Shown here: positions 27,401-36,300 of the stretch, in pieces | Numbering within the stretch: position 1 is the first letter of the stretch | Layout: every line of letters begins with the position of its first letter | Assembly (NCBI GenBank): GCA_903893815.1 | Contig: CAITNS010000040.1 | Span: forward strand, 124,001 to 188,000 | DNA length: 64,000 bases | Source: an uncultured Bacteroidota bacterium | GTDB lineage: Bacteria; Bacteroidota; Bacteroidia; B-17B0; Aurantibacillaceae | Direction of reading: 5' to 3' | Position numbers and translations under genes: made by a program | The notes under the pieces: model-generated | Databases searched by the model: none | The model's input: the letters and a program-made list of their open reading frames with translations, nothing else | What the model was told of the DNA's origin: nothing

Positions 27401-28906
27401 AATTTGTTTTTTGAAAGCACCGTCTAATTTCACATCACTGTATTTATAATTATTATAAGATATAGATTGAATCAATCCATCAAAAGTGGCATCTAATTCT
27501 TTTTTAGTAACTCCTCTGCCTTTTATTTTAGTTGAGAGAGACATAGCACCAACAGATTTAACACTTGGAAATAATTTTGATAAATTAAAATTAGTAGTTG
27601 TAATAGCACCTACGTAATCAACAATTTTTGATTTATTGTTGGTGTTTAATCGTAAATCGGTTTTGATATTTCCAACATCGGTTTTAAATGTGCCATAAGT
27701 TGCAAAATCATTTAAAAATCCATCAAACTTTCCTTTATAAGATATAACTCCTAGCCTACTAACTTCCGCTGGCAAATCTAAATAGGTAGGATTATTAAAC
27801 GGTGGAATTGGAAATTTTTCTAAATCTGTTTTGGAAGTAGATAATTTTTCTGCATCAAAATGAATAAATGATTTATTAATATCTGGCAATCCTGTGATGC
27901 TCATATCTCCGATAAACTGAGTATTACTTCGGTAACTAACCACCATATTGGTTCCGCTTAAATCATTTACAAAACCTCTTACTTTTCCTTTTACTACTAA
28001 CACTTCTTTAAAGCCATTTAAGTCTTCAGCGAAATAGGCAATATCCTTAAAGTTAACGTAGGTGCTGTCTTTTAAGTTTCCTTTGATATATACTTTATTT
28101 ATAAAATCTAAATAATCTTCCCAATGATCGTATTTAAAACTTAGTCTACCTTTTACCAAACTACTGGCTGTTTTTAAATAAATACTATCGCAACGTAATT
28201 CGGTTGATGAGACATATGCTTTAGTGGTTAAATTTTTCAATTCAACACCACACTGTTCTTTAGCACTTAAATTGGTTATTTGTGCTTTAATGATGTCGCC
28301 TTTAAAATCAATTTCTGTAAGCGTACCAATAGCATTGTAAACATGAATGTGATTGTAATTCATATTTTCAACTACCTTATCTGTATCTCTCAATAAATGA
28401 TACGTAAAATCGACATTGTTTAATTTTAAAGCACCATATTTTATTTTCCAAGGAGAAGGAGTTGTATCATTAGGGAGCGAATCGGTAGATGCAAAATAAT
28501 CGGCGAGATACTGAAAGTTCCAGTCATCTTCGTTTTTGTATTTTAACAATTTTACTTTTACATCTGTTAGTTTAACTTCATCAATACTTAATTGATGCTT
28601 TTCAAAATTAAATCCACTAACATCCACAGTAATATCTTTACCATAAACAAGTGTATCATTATGCATATCACTCACAAAAATTCCTTGAAGAGTGACATTG
28701 CTTATAAATGAAATTTTTAATTTTTGTATGTCAATCTTAGTTCCTAATTCTTCACTCAAATAACTAGTAGCCTTTTTTGCTGCCCATGTTTGAAATGTTT
28801 CGGTTTGGAAAGTAAAAAATAAACTAATCAGAAAAATCACAATAACTAACACCGAAAACAGTACTGTTTTCGATATTATTCTTGTAATTTTACCCAATTT
28901 ACTCAT
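24416..28906 (-). CDS. TamB-like translocation/assembly protein
   Basis: A 1496-residue envelope protein. An N-terminal transmembrane helix (about 13-30) anchors it in the inner membrane. A long repetitive beta-strand body follows (AsmA/TamB-type, forming a beta-taco groove), and the C-terminal DUF490/TamB domain is visible in GDVTLEYKLSESGKYRVKAFNRSN and DIGVNYRPGG. TamB-family proteins bridge the two membranes and carry phospholipid or help outer-membrane protein assembly. Bacteroidota members usually lack an adjacent TamA, as here. It is divergent from tsaD. Confidence 0.88.
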   Translation of the reverse strand: MSKLGKITRIISKTVLFSVLVIVIFLISLFFTFQTETFQTWAAKKATSYLSEELGTKIDIQKLKISFISNVTLQGIFVSDMHNDTLVYGKDITVDVSGFNFEKHQLSIDEVKLTDVKVKLLKYKNEDDWNFQYLADYFASTDSLPNDTTPSPWKIKYGALKLNNVDFTYHLLRDTDKVVENMNYNHIHVYNAIGTLTEIDFKGDIIKAQITNLSAKEQCGVELKNLTTKAYVSSTELRCDSIYLKTASSLVKGRLSFKYDHWEDYLDFINKVYIKGNLKDSTYVNFKDIAYFAEDLNGFKEVLVVKGKVRGFVNDLSGTNMVVSYRSNTQFIGDMSITGLPDINKSFIHFDAEKLSTSKTDLEKFPIPPFNNPTYLDLPAEVSRLGVISYKGKFDGFLNDFATYGTFKTDVGNIKTDLRLNTNNKSKIVDYVGAITTTNFNLSKLFPSVKSVGAMSLSTKIKGRGVTKKELDATFDGLIQSISYNNYKYSDVKLDGAFKKQIFTGNVVSKDTNANFDFNGSIDFNNKVPKMDFISTINNFDLDKTHFSIPQLNGRISSQILIDLNGNSIDNLSGLINFDNTIYKTSEKTYKLSSFNLDLDQSTSTKNIELNSSIAKVALNGKYNLSSLPNAFKQYLNEYFPTFIKTKSLYIYSDKADLSIKIKNFTIVNELFVKHLMISPNTIVNCAFDASINYLNINATSEIINYSGVKFKNNNINVNSLTNGVKLNYNAKAIYVSDSFAFRNPTLTFAANDKISDFKLNWDNLKSPKNAGVVSGMAQFDNSKATILFDKIKYTIEDSVWQIVKANSITIDTAFTISFNPLTFYNQNQLITFDGKLSKNSEDKFDVFIQNFKLSQLNPFLKDAKVTIDGSLTGNTSIFGLFGKPLISSDISFQGLKLNEKLIGYGEVKSEYNPEKELVSINGFSAFAKDFDGNLMKNIVFQGVYYPKKKEESIDITFKAEPFDLSLLQPYLENILTFKVGFLKGIGTVTGTLDNPQINAKLKFFKCIMVVDFLNVQYSVSGNVDVMPKQINFENLEVRDKIGNSGTVYGNIFHNNFKDMRIDFDINTNKLMVLNTTAANNSSYYGTAYASGNSGIYGFLEDIKMELNLKTNGGTYFYIPLDGPSEIGNNDFIKFVSKDTIKTVVKKTKSNFSLDFNLEATKDAEVQLIFDEKSGDVIKARGDGNLNLKINSKGKFDMYGDYVLSTGDYLFTLENFVTKKFEIQKGSSIKWNGNVYKANIDIVANYNQRASIKPLFPNDSISNYNNKRYPVNCQLFMKDKLTSPDITFGIELPTIDETTRSAIKSILSDENEMNRQVFALLLLRSFITPVSISGGGGFNAGGLAVASGSEMLSNKMSSWLNGVTKEIDIGVNYRPGGALSSDELDLALSKQLFNNRLIIDGNFGVTNNNNSTSTTASTKANNSSNLIGDVTLEYKLSESGKYRVKAFNRSNDNTDAAISGGPFSQGVGIFYREEYENLSELYRRYLSKFKNKEKSK

Positions 28907-28988
28907 AGTGTATAAAAATAACTAAATAACCGAAATACAAGACGTTAATAATCATTAAGATTTAGAGATAATTACCTTGATAAATATA

Positions 28989-30032
28989 ATGGCAGCAGAG
29001 CAACATAGCATAACAACTGTTTATATTCTTGGCATCGAATCGAGCTGTGATGACACATCTTGTGCGGTGATTAAGAATGAACTATTATTATCAAATGTCA
29101 CAGCAAATCAAAGTATACACCAACAATATGGTGGCGTTATTCCTGAATTAGCGAGTAGAGATCATCAAAAAAATATCGTTCCAGTTGTAGATGCAACCTT
29201 AAAAAAAGCTGGCGTTACACTATCTCAGTTAAGCGCTATTGCTGTAACTCGTGGCCCAGGGTTAAGTGGAAGTTTATTAGTTGGTTTATCATTTGCTAAG
29301 TCTTTATCCTTAGCATTACATATTCCTTTAGTGGAAGTAAATCACATGCAAGGGCATATTTTAGCTCATTTTGTGAAAGAAGAAGATGATACTATGGCAT
29401 CACCAACCTTTCCTTTTTTATGTTTAACGGTAAGTGGTGGACACACTCAGATTGTAAAAATAACCAATCATTTACAATTCGAATTATTAGCAGAAACCGA
29501 GGATGACGCTGTAGGAGAAGCCTTTGATAAAGCGGCTAAAATATTGGGACTTCCCTACCCTGGCGGACCATTAATTGATAAATATGCCAAGTTAGGAGAT
29601 GCCAAGAAATATAAATTTCCAATGCCGCAATTAAAAAATAATAACTATAGTTTTAGTGGCGTAAAAACAGCGTTTTTATATTTTATACAAGAACAAACTA
29701 AGCAAAATACAAATTTTATTGAAGGCAATATAAATGATATTTGTGCATCCTATCAGGCACATCTAATTAAATATTTACTTAAAAATTTATTAGCGGTTAG
29801 TAAAGAAACTGGTATTAAACAAATTGCTATTGCCGGTGGAGTATCTGCTAATTCAGGTTTAAGAAGCGAACTAGAACTATTAGGAAAAAAGCATCATTGG
29901 CAAACGTATATTCCAAAATTTGAATATTGCACAGATAATGCTGCTATGATTGCTATTACTGGTTACTATAAATTTTTGAATAAAGAGTTTTGTGGATTGG
30001 AAGTTACGCCTTTGGCGCGATACAGTATTTAG
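28989..30032 (+). CDS. tsaD: tRNA N6-adenosine threonylcarbamoyltransferase
   Basis: A 347-residue enzyme of the Kae1/TsaD family that, with TsaB and TsaE, adds threonylcarbamoyl to A37 of ANN-decoding tRNAs. ILGIESSCDDTSCAVI is the ASKHA phosphate loop, NHMQGHILAHF holds the two metal-binding His residues, and VSGGHTQIVK plus AGGVSANSGLR complete the site. ATG 28989 is preferred to an in-frame TTG twelve bases upstream because the ATG still leaves a normal N-terminus. It is convergent with pth. Confidence 0.96.
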   Translation: MAAEQHSITTVYILGIESSCDDTSCAVIKNELLLSNVTANQSIHQQYGGVIPELASRDHQKNIVPVVDATLKKAGVTLSQLSAIAVTRGPGLSGSLLVGLSFAKSLSLALHIPLVEVNHMQGHILAHFVKEEDDTMASPTFPFLCLTVSGGHTQIVKITNHLQFELLAETEDDAVGEAFDKAAKILGLPYPGGPLIDKYAKLGDAKKYKFPMPQLKNNNYSFSGVKTAFLYFIQEQTKQNTNFIEGNINDICASYQAHLIKYLLKNLLAVSKETGIKQIAIAGGVSANSGLRSELELLGKKHHWQTYIPKFEYCTDNAAMIAITGYYKFLNKEFCGLEVTPLARYSI

Positions 30033-30035
30033 GCG

Positions 30036-30092
30036 TAAGTTATAAGGAGTAAGGCTATTGTATTACCATAATACTTAAACCTTATAACTTAC
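30036..30092. terminator. Large inverted repeat between convergent tsaD and pth
   Basis: GTAAGTTATAAGG (30036-30048) pairs perfectly with CCTTATAACTTAC (30080-30092), and pairing continues for six more bases with two mismatches (30049-30054 with 30074-30079). The loop holds a further short repeat (GTATTA and TAATAC). It lacks a long T-run, so a bidirectional terminator is likely but not certain. Confidence 0.5.
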
Positions 30093-30108
30093 CACTTTCT
30101 CCTTAAAA

Positions 30109-30675
30109 CTACTTCGTGTTAAACTCATTCATGCATCTTGCTAAACCAATAAATGCGAAAGCTTTCACAGCATCAGCTGCCATTTTAACGCGTTCATGTA
30201 AAGTCTTTTTTTCTTCGTCATTCCATTTGCCAAGTACATAATTTACTTGATTTCCTTTGTTAAATTCACTACTAATACCAAAGCGTAAACGAGGATAATT
30301 AGTATGACCTAAAATTTCTTGAATATTTTTTAAACCATTATGTCCGCCATCACTACCTTTTGGTCCTAAACGAATTTTACCAAATGGTAAGGCTAATTCA
30401 TCCACTATAACTAATACATTTTCAATGGCTATTTTTTCGTTTTGCATCCAATAATTTAATGCCTTTCCACTCAAATTCATATAAGTAGTTGGCTTAATTA
30501 AAATTAATTGTTTCCCCTTATATTTCAATTCTGCAACGTCAGCTAATCTATCTGATTTAAATTTTAAATCATTTTCTTTAACCAAGTAATCCAACACTTC
30601 AAAGCCAATATTATGGCGTGTGTGGGCATATTCATCGCCAATATTTCCTAAGCCAACTATTAAAAATTTACTCAT
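30109..30675 (-). CDS. pth: Peptidyl-tRNA hydrolase
   Basis: A 188-residue enzyme that releases peptides from prematurely dropped peptidyl-tRNA. The signature residues are in place: Asn11 in GLGNIGDEYAHTRHN, catalytic His21, Asn67 in TTYMNLSGKAL, Asp92 in VDELALPFGK and GSDGGHNGLKNI. The length is normal for the bacterial family. It is divergent from rho across about 200 bp and convergent with tsaD. Confidence 0.97.
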   Translation of the reverse strand: MSKFLIVGLGNIGDEYAHTRHNIGFEVLDYLVKENDLKFKSDRLADVAELKYKGKQLILIKPTTYMNLSGKALNYWMQNEKIAIENVLVIVDELALPFGKIRLGPKGSDGGHNGLKNIQEILGHTNYPRLRFGISSEFNKGNQVNYVLGKWNDEEKKTLHERVKMAADAVKAFAFIGLARCMNEFNTK

Positions 30676-30742
30676 TCAACAAAGATATTTTATTTAACAA
30701 AATGAAGGCTATTTTGGCCTATAAAAATATGTTTTAAATTGT

Positions 30743-30772
30743 TTTGTAATATAAAATTAATGCTTATACTTG
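30743..30772 (+). promoter_or_regulatory. Candidate rho promoter
   Basis: TTTG (30743-30746) and TATACTTG (30765-30772) are 18 nt apart, one mismatch from TAnnTTTG. It gives a leader of about 95 nt before rho ATG 30872, long enough for the Rho-dependent autoregulation known in other bacteria (inference). Confidence 0.45.
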
Positions 30773-30871
30773 TATCATAGATACATTACTGCATTATCTT
30801 GTAGTAATAAAATCACAGAAAATTAAAATAACAAAACTCTTTTATTATTATTCCCCTTATTAAGCATAACT

Positions 30872-32602
30872 ATGTTTGAAGTATTAGATTTAAGTAGCAG
30901 AGCTTTGCCTCAGCTAAAGGACATTTGTAAACAATTTGGTATAGACGCAAAAGGATTAGCAAAACCTGACATGGTTTTAAAAATCATTGATGCGCAAGCA
31001 TCTAATAAAGAATTAGCCGCTAAATTAGTGGAACAATTTCCTAAAAAAGCAACTTCGGCAAGCTTAGTTACCGCAGAAACTAAAGGTCCAACCACTGAGC
31101 TTAAAGTAAAAAAGCCTCGCATTCAAAAACCTCTTGAAGGAGAAACAAAAGTTGAAAAAACTCTATTTGAAGTTGCTGAAGAAAAACCTCAAGTAACTGA
31201 TTCAAATACTGCAAGAGACGAGAAACCTAAGTTCGAGAAAAGAGAAGAGCAAGTTCGTAAAGTCCCTGTTCATAATCATCAAAAACCTCAACATCATCAA
31301 CATAACAATCCTGCAAAAACTGAACATACAGAATCAAAACCTGTTGTTAATAATGATTTAGCTATTAATATTGAAGCAGAAGAAAAGCCTCAAACACCAG
31401 AAGGCATGGAAATGCACGACGCTAAAGATGCTAAAGAAAGTGAGCAAAAACATTTACCAAAACCTGAACGCGTATATTATAACTTTGATGGTATTGCTAT
31501 TGGCGAAGGTGTTTTAGAGATGATGCCTGACGGTTATGGTTTTTTAAGAAGTTCGGATTATAATTATTTAAGTTCTCCAGATGATATTTATGTATCGCAA
31601 GCTCAAGTAAAGTTATTTGGTTTAAAAACAGGTGATGTAGTGCGTGGTGGCATTCGTCCGCCAAAAGACGGAGAGAAATTTTTTCCATTAGTAAAAGTTG
31701 AAGAGATTAACGGTCGAGAACCTTCTTATATTAGAGATAGAGTACCCTTTGATTATTTAACTCCTTTATTCCCTTCCGAAAAATTAAAATTAACTGGACA
31801 TCCACAACAAAATAATAGCACTCGTATTATTGATATGTTTGCGCCTATTGGCAAAGGACAACGTGGTTTAATTGTAGCACAGCCCAAAACTGGTAAAACG
31901 GTTTTATTAAAAGATATTGCTAATGCTATTGCTTATAATCATCCAGAAGTTTATTTAATTATTTTATTAATTGATGAACGTCCGGAAGAGGTTACTGATA
32001 TGGCACGAAGTGTAAAAGCAGAAGTAGTATCATCAACCTTTGATGAGCCAGCAGAAAAACATGTGAAGATTGCAAACATCGTTTTAGAAAAAGCAAAACG
32101 TATGGTAGAGTGCGGACACGATGTGGTTATCTTATTAGATAGTATTACACGTATGGCTCGTGCTTATAATACAGTTGCGCCAAGTAGCGGAAAAGTTTTA
32201 TCTGGTGGAGTTGAAGCAAATGCTTTACAAAAACCAAAACGTTTTTTTGGAGCTGCTCGTAAAATTGAAAACGGTGGTTCATTAACTATTATTGCAACTG
32301 CTTTAACAGAAACTGGTTCTAAAATGGACGAGGTAATTTTTGAAGAATTTAAAGGAACTGGTAATATGGAATTACAATTGGATAGAAAAATTGCTAATCG
32401 CCGTGTGTTCCCAGCTGTTGATTTATCATCTTCTTCAACACGTAGAGATGATTTATTATTAGATAAAGAAACTCTACAGCGTTTGTGGGTACTAAGAAAA
32501 CATTTATCTGATATGAACCCAGTTGAAGCAATGGAATTTTTGTTAAATCAATTAAGTAGAACAAGAACTAATGAAGAATTTTTAATTGGAATGAATAAAT
32601 AA
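30872..32602 (+). CDS. rho: Transcription termination factor Rho with N-terminal insertion
   Basis: A 576-residue hexameric RNA helicase. The Rho_N helical domain (1-56) and the cold-shock-like RNA-binding domain (starting about 205, [25 protein letters not shown]) are separated by a Lys/Glu/Pro/His-rich, probably disordered insertion at about 57-200 (for example [19 protein letters not shown]). The RecA-like ATPase follows with Walker A QPKTGKT (337-343), then DERPEE and the Q- and R-loop regions. Long insertions at this position occur in other Bacteroidota and Actinobacteria. The final codons and the stop form part of an intrinsic terminator (32584-32618). Confidence 0.96.
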   Translation: MFEVLDLSSRALPQLKDICKQFGIDAKGLAKPDMVLKIIDAQASNKELAAKLVEQFPKKATSASLVTAETKGPTTELKVKKPRIQKPLEGETKVEKTLFEVAEEKPQVTDSNTARDEKPKFEKREEQVRKVPVHNHQKPQHHQHNNPAKTEHTESKPVVNNDLAINIEAEEKPQTPEGMEMHDAKDAKESEQKHLPKPERVYYNFDGIAIGEGVLEMMPDGYGFLRSSDYNYLSSPDDIYVSQAQVKLFGLKTGDVVRGGIRPPKDGEKFFPLVKVEEINGREPSYIRDRVPFDYLTPLFPSEKLKLTGHPQQNNSTRIIDMFAPIGKGQRGLIVAQPKTGKTVLLKDIANAIAYNHPEVYLIILLIDERPEEVTDMARSVKAEVVSSTFDEPAEKHVKIANIVLEKAKRMVECGHDVVILLDSITRMARAYNTVAPSSGKVLSGGVEANALQKPKRFFGAARKIENGGSLTIIATALTETGSKMDEVIFEEFKGTGNMELQLDRKIANRRVFPAVDLSSSSTRRDDLLLDKETLQRLWVLRKHLSDMNPVEAMEFLLNQLSRTRTNEEFLIGMNK

Positions 32603-32618
32603 TTCATTCCAATTTTTT
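32584..32618 (+). terminator. Intrinsic terminator overlapping the rho stop codon
   Basis: AATTGGAATGAAT (32584-32596) and ATTCATTCCAATT (32602-32614) are perfect 13-bp arms around a 5-nt loop, followed by a T-run. The left arm is coding sequence (Leu-Ile-Gly-Met-Asn) and the stop TAA occupies the loop end. Confidence 0.8.
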
Positions 32619-32637
32619 GTAGTTTAAACACATTACC

Positions 32638-33156
32638 ATGTCACCAAAAACATTTTTATTTCCCGTATTATATAGTACAATTATTATTGCGGCAACCTGT
32701 ATTACATTTTATGGCGGTCATTCTACAAGTATCAATACTGTATCAATTATAGGTTTATTATTAGTTATTCCGTTTTGTGTGGTTGCTATAATTTATTCTA
32801 AAAGAGTGATTCACAATAATATCATTGGCGGAAAAGATTTAGTGAAAGAAGGTTTAAAATTTATTGTATTTAGTATTATTATCCTTGTTATTTTTCAAGC
32901 TATATTTTTTGAGTTAGATTTTAAAGCATATAAAGTAAATTTTATGCAAACTCATGGTTTTGAATTATCTAAAATTCAAATTAAAAGCGGGCATTTAAAA
33001 ATTACAGAAGCCCAAATACCAGCGTATGTTGCTAAAGAAATTGAAGGAGTGACATTATTTAAAGAAATTACTAGTGTCATTTTTAAATATATGTCATTAG
33101 GAACTATTACATCAATAATAACAGCAGTTACACTTCGAGCTAACTTAAGAGGTTAA
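32638..33156 (+). CDS. Four-helix membrane protein, probably DUF4199
   Basis: A 172-residue integral membrane protein with predicted helices at about 7-25, 34-54, 73-92 and 145-168, the last near TSVIFKYMSLGTITSIITAVTLRAN. A soluble loop lies between helices 3 and 4. Size, topology and the N-terminal 'MSPKTFLFPVLYSTIII' pattern resemble DUF4199 proteins of Bacteroidota, but I cannot confirm the family. Function unknown. It stands 35 bp after rho but behind rho's terminator. Confidence 0.6.
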   Translation: MSPKTFLFPVLYSTIIIAATCITFYGGHSTSINTVSIIGLLLVIPFCVVAIIYSKRVIHNNIIGGKDLVKEGLKFIVFSIIILVIFQAIFFELDFKAYKVNFMQTHGFELSKIQIKSGHLKITEAQIPAYVAKEIEGVTLFKEITSVIFKYMSLGTITSIITAVTLRANLRG

Positions 33157-33338
33157 AATAATGCCTTGCTGAGCGCAATAAAAAGTTTTACCGCCTACAA
33201 AACCTTTATATTTTAACAATAAAGATTGGTTTAGCTACAAAATACATTCAATTTAATTTGTAAATAAATCATTATTTAATCGTAATAATAAGACGATCGG
33301 TATTAATAATATGTATATTAGCCGAAATTTAATAAAAA

Positions 33339-33346
33339 TATATTTG
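33339..33346 (+). promoter_or_regulatory. Candidate -7 box
   Basis: TATATTTG matches TAnnTTTG exactly, about 50 nt before the ATG at 33399. No clear -33 TTG at the right spacing. Confidence 0.35.
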
Positions 33347-33398
33347 CAGTAACATGACTTTTGTCATTTTTTTTAATTTAAACACTAATTAAATATTT

Positions 33399-36300
33399 AT
33401 GAAAAAATCTCTACTTCTCATTCTTATCATTTTTTCACTATTTAAATTTGAAAATTTAAATGCGCAATCTTGCGCAAATTATGCTGTGACAAGAACAACT
33501 GGAACAGCCTACACTTCAATTGCAACAACGGGTAATCAAATTTACTCTTGGAGAAGAATAACTGGTTCATTAGCTAATCAACAAGATGACAACAGAAGTT
33601 ATCAAATTCCTATTGGTTTTGATTATTGGTATTTGGGTACACGCTATAATTACCTCTCAGTTTCCGTGAATGGATTCTGCGACTTTTCCTCTTCAGCAGC
33701 TGATGGAGATGCCGGTGCTGGTGGATGCGGAGCTATTCAATATCGTGAAAATCCAAACGCCTTTACTTGCAATACAAATGGCACATGGCTAGCTCTTGCT
33801 CCTCTTTATGATGATATTTGGGTAAATAATGGAGGCGCCAACCCTTTATCAACAAGTATTAGGTACTTAAATACAGGAACTTATCCAAATAGAGTAATGA
33901 CAATTGAGTGGATTAATATGGACGCATGGAATGCTGCAAATCCTCCAACATTTACGGCTGCTGCCAGTTTAAACTTTCAAGTTAAATTGTACGAGGGAAC
34001 AGGAAATATTGAATTTGTATATGGTACGATGAATGGAGGAACTGCCACATGGGCTTATGTCTGTGGCATTAATGGATCAACACAAAGTGCAACTGCTACC
34101 GCTGCAGAACTACTAAACCAAACTGTTGCTAATACTGCAACTTTTAACAATACCGAAACTACAACACTAGCTACTGTTCCTGCGTCAAGTACTACCATTT
34201 TATTCAATCCAACTACACCAACACCTGCTGCCGGTGCACTAACTTTTTCTTCCATTACCGCATCCAGCATGACCTTAAACTGGCCTGATTGGGCAACTGG
34301 AGAATTAGGCTATGTAATTTACGCTTCTGATGATGGCGGCGCAACCTATACTTTTCTAACACAATTAGCAGCCAATTCTACATCTTATAACGCAAATACA
34401 TTAAGCTCAGGAACGACGTATATGTGGAAGGTGCATGCTGTTTCCGAAGGGCAATTAAGTACTCCCTTAACCGGAACTCAAGCAACATTACCTAAAGTAC
34501 CAATAAAATCAATTGCAACTGGGCTATGGAGTAACACCGCTACATGGGATTGTGCTTGTGTGCCAACAACCAATGATGACGTAACCATTTCAGATGGAAC
34601 AACCGTAACCGTTGACATGAATGCGTCTTGTGATGATATTTTTATTGGAGAAGGCGCTAGTGGTAATTTGGTTATTGGTAATAATGCTACTTCTAGAATA
34701 ATGACCATAAGAGGAACAACAACTATTCGTACTGGTGGAACTTTTCAATCTGATAACGTTAACGCTGCTACGCATCAATTATGGATTAGGGGCAATATCA
34801 TTAATAATGGGACTACAAATCTTTCTCCAGGCTCAGGCAGTAATACACGTTCCTACTTTTTTAGAGTTGGAAACCAAACCATTAGTGGCACTGGAGCAAC
34901 AACAAATTTTGGTGCAATGGCGTTAAAACTTGACACTATTAATGGGGCCCCATATACCTTAGAAGTTACATCCAATAATTTTAGTGCATCGAGTGGATTT
35001 TTAGATATGCAATTTGGAACCTTTAAATTTTCATCACCTGGCACCTGCACAATTACACCATTTTCCGCTGGAATCAGTTACAATTCCTATTGTGGTTTAT
35101 GGATGAATAGTACTAATTCCGTAATGAATACATTAGGTAGCGTAACGTATTTTGGTCCATTTAGAGTTAGTGGAGGTATTGTAAATATTGGTGACGCTGT
35201 TGATGAAAATTTAACATCGGGAGGAAATATTGTTAGTATAAGTTCGGGGACGGTTAGTATTGCTGGCCGCTTTGACAGAACTAACGGCGTTAATTTAACT
35301 GATTTCAGAATGTCTGGAGGCTTGCTAACTGTAAATAGAAATGGTTCAACTTCTGCAACCTTAGCTCCATTTACAATTGATGTTGTGGGGTCGTCCTTTA
35401 ATTGGACTGGGGGAAATATAGTCATTCAAAATGCTGGTACCGGAGGCTTAGGATATATAAATACAGGAGCTGCGGCATCATTTACAGTAAATACTACTGG
35501 TATTTTACAAATTGGAAATGCATCAACTAATGCTGCGCAAAACATCAGAATAAACACTAATATTCCTGTTTCAAACTTAACGGTTAATAATACAAACTCC
35601 CCAATTGCTACTGTAATTACCAATTCATTGGCAGTTAATAATAACGTATTACTCTCTGCTGGTTCTAGTCTAGTTGCTTCTAATTTAAACATTTCTGCAG
35701 GTGGAGACTGGACTAACAATGGCGCTACCTATACTCCTGGAACAAACATTACCATATTTAATGGAACCGGCACACAAAACATTAATGGAACAGCTGTAAC
35801 CCAAACATTTAATGACGTAACAGTATTAAAAACAGCAGGACAAACATTACAAAGTGGTGGCTCAACAATAAATTGGAGTATCAGAAATTTATTAATTACT
35901 ACAGGAATAGTTTCGGCGCCATCCGCTACCGTATTTATTACAGGTAACTGGACAAACAATAGTACATTCACTCCAAACAACGGAGTAATTAGCTTCACTG
36001 GTGCCGGTGCACAAAGTATTAGTAGTGCTTCTAACGTTAACGAAAATTTTTATTGGATGTTTGTAAATAAAACGGGCAACACGTTGAGTACTGGCGGAAC
36101 AATTACCAATATCAATGTTGGAAAATCATTACGTATCATAGCAAATACTTTTACCGCACCGTCCACAATGAATGTAACTGACTCTTGTTGGCAACAAGGT
36201 GGTACTTTTAATTATCCAACAACTACTTTAAATATTGGAGGTAGTTGGTTTATGACGGGTGCCGGTACTGCAAACCAGAATGCATCTATTACAAATGTTG

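Noticed and set aside
28977-28988. TTG start for tsaD
   Set aside because: Adds four residues not needed for the fold; ATG 28989 is preferred.
34055-35998. Series of open frames antisense to the giant repeat protein
   Set aside because: Low-complexity Thr/Val-rich shadows of a repetitive gene, with no own start signals.
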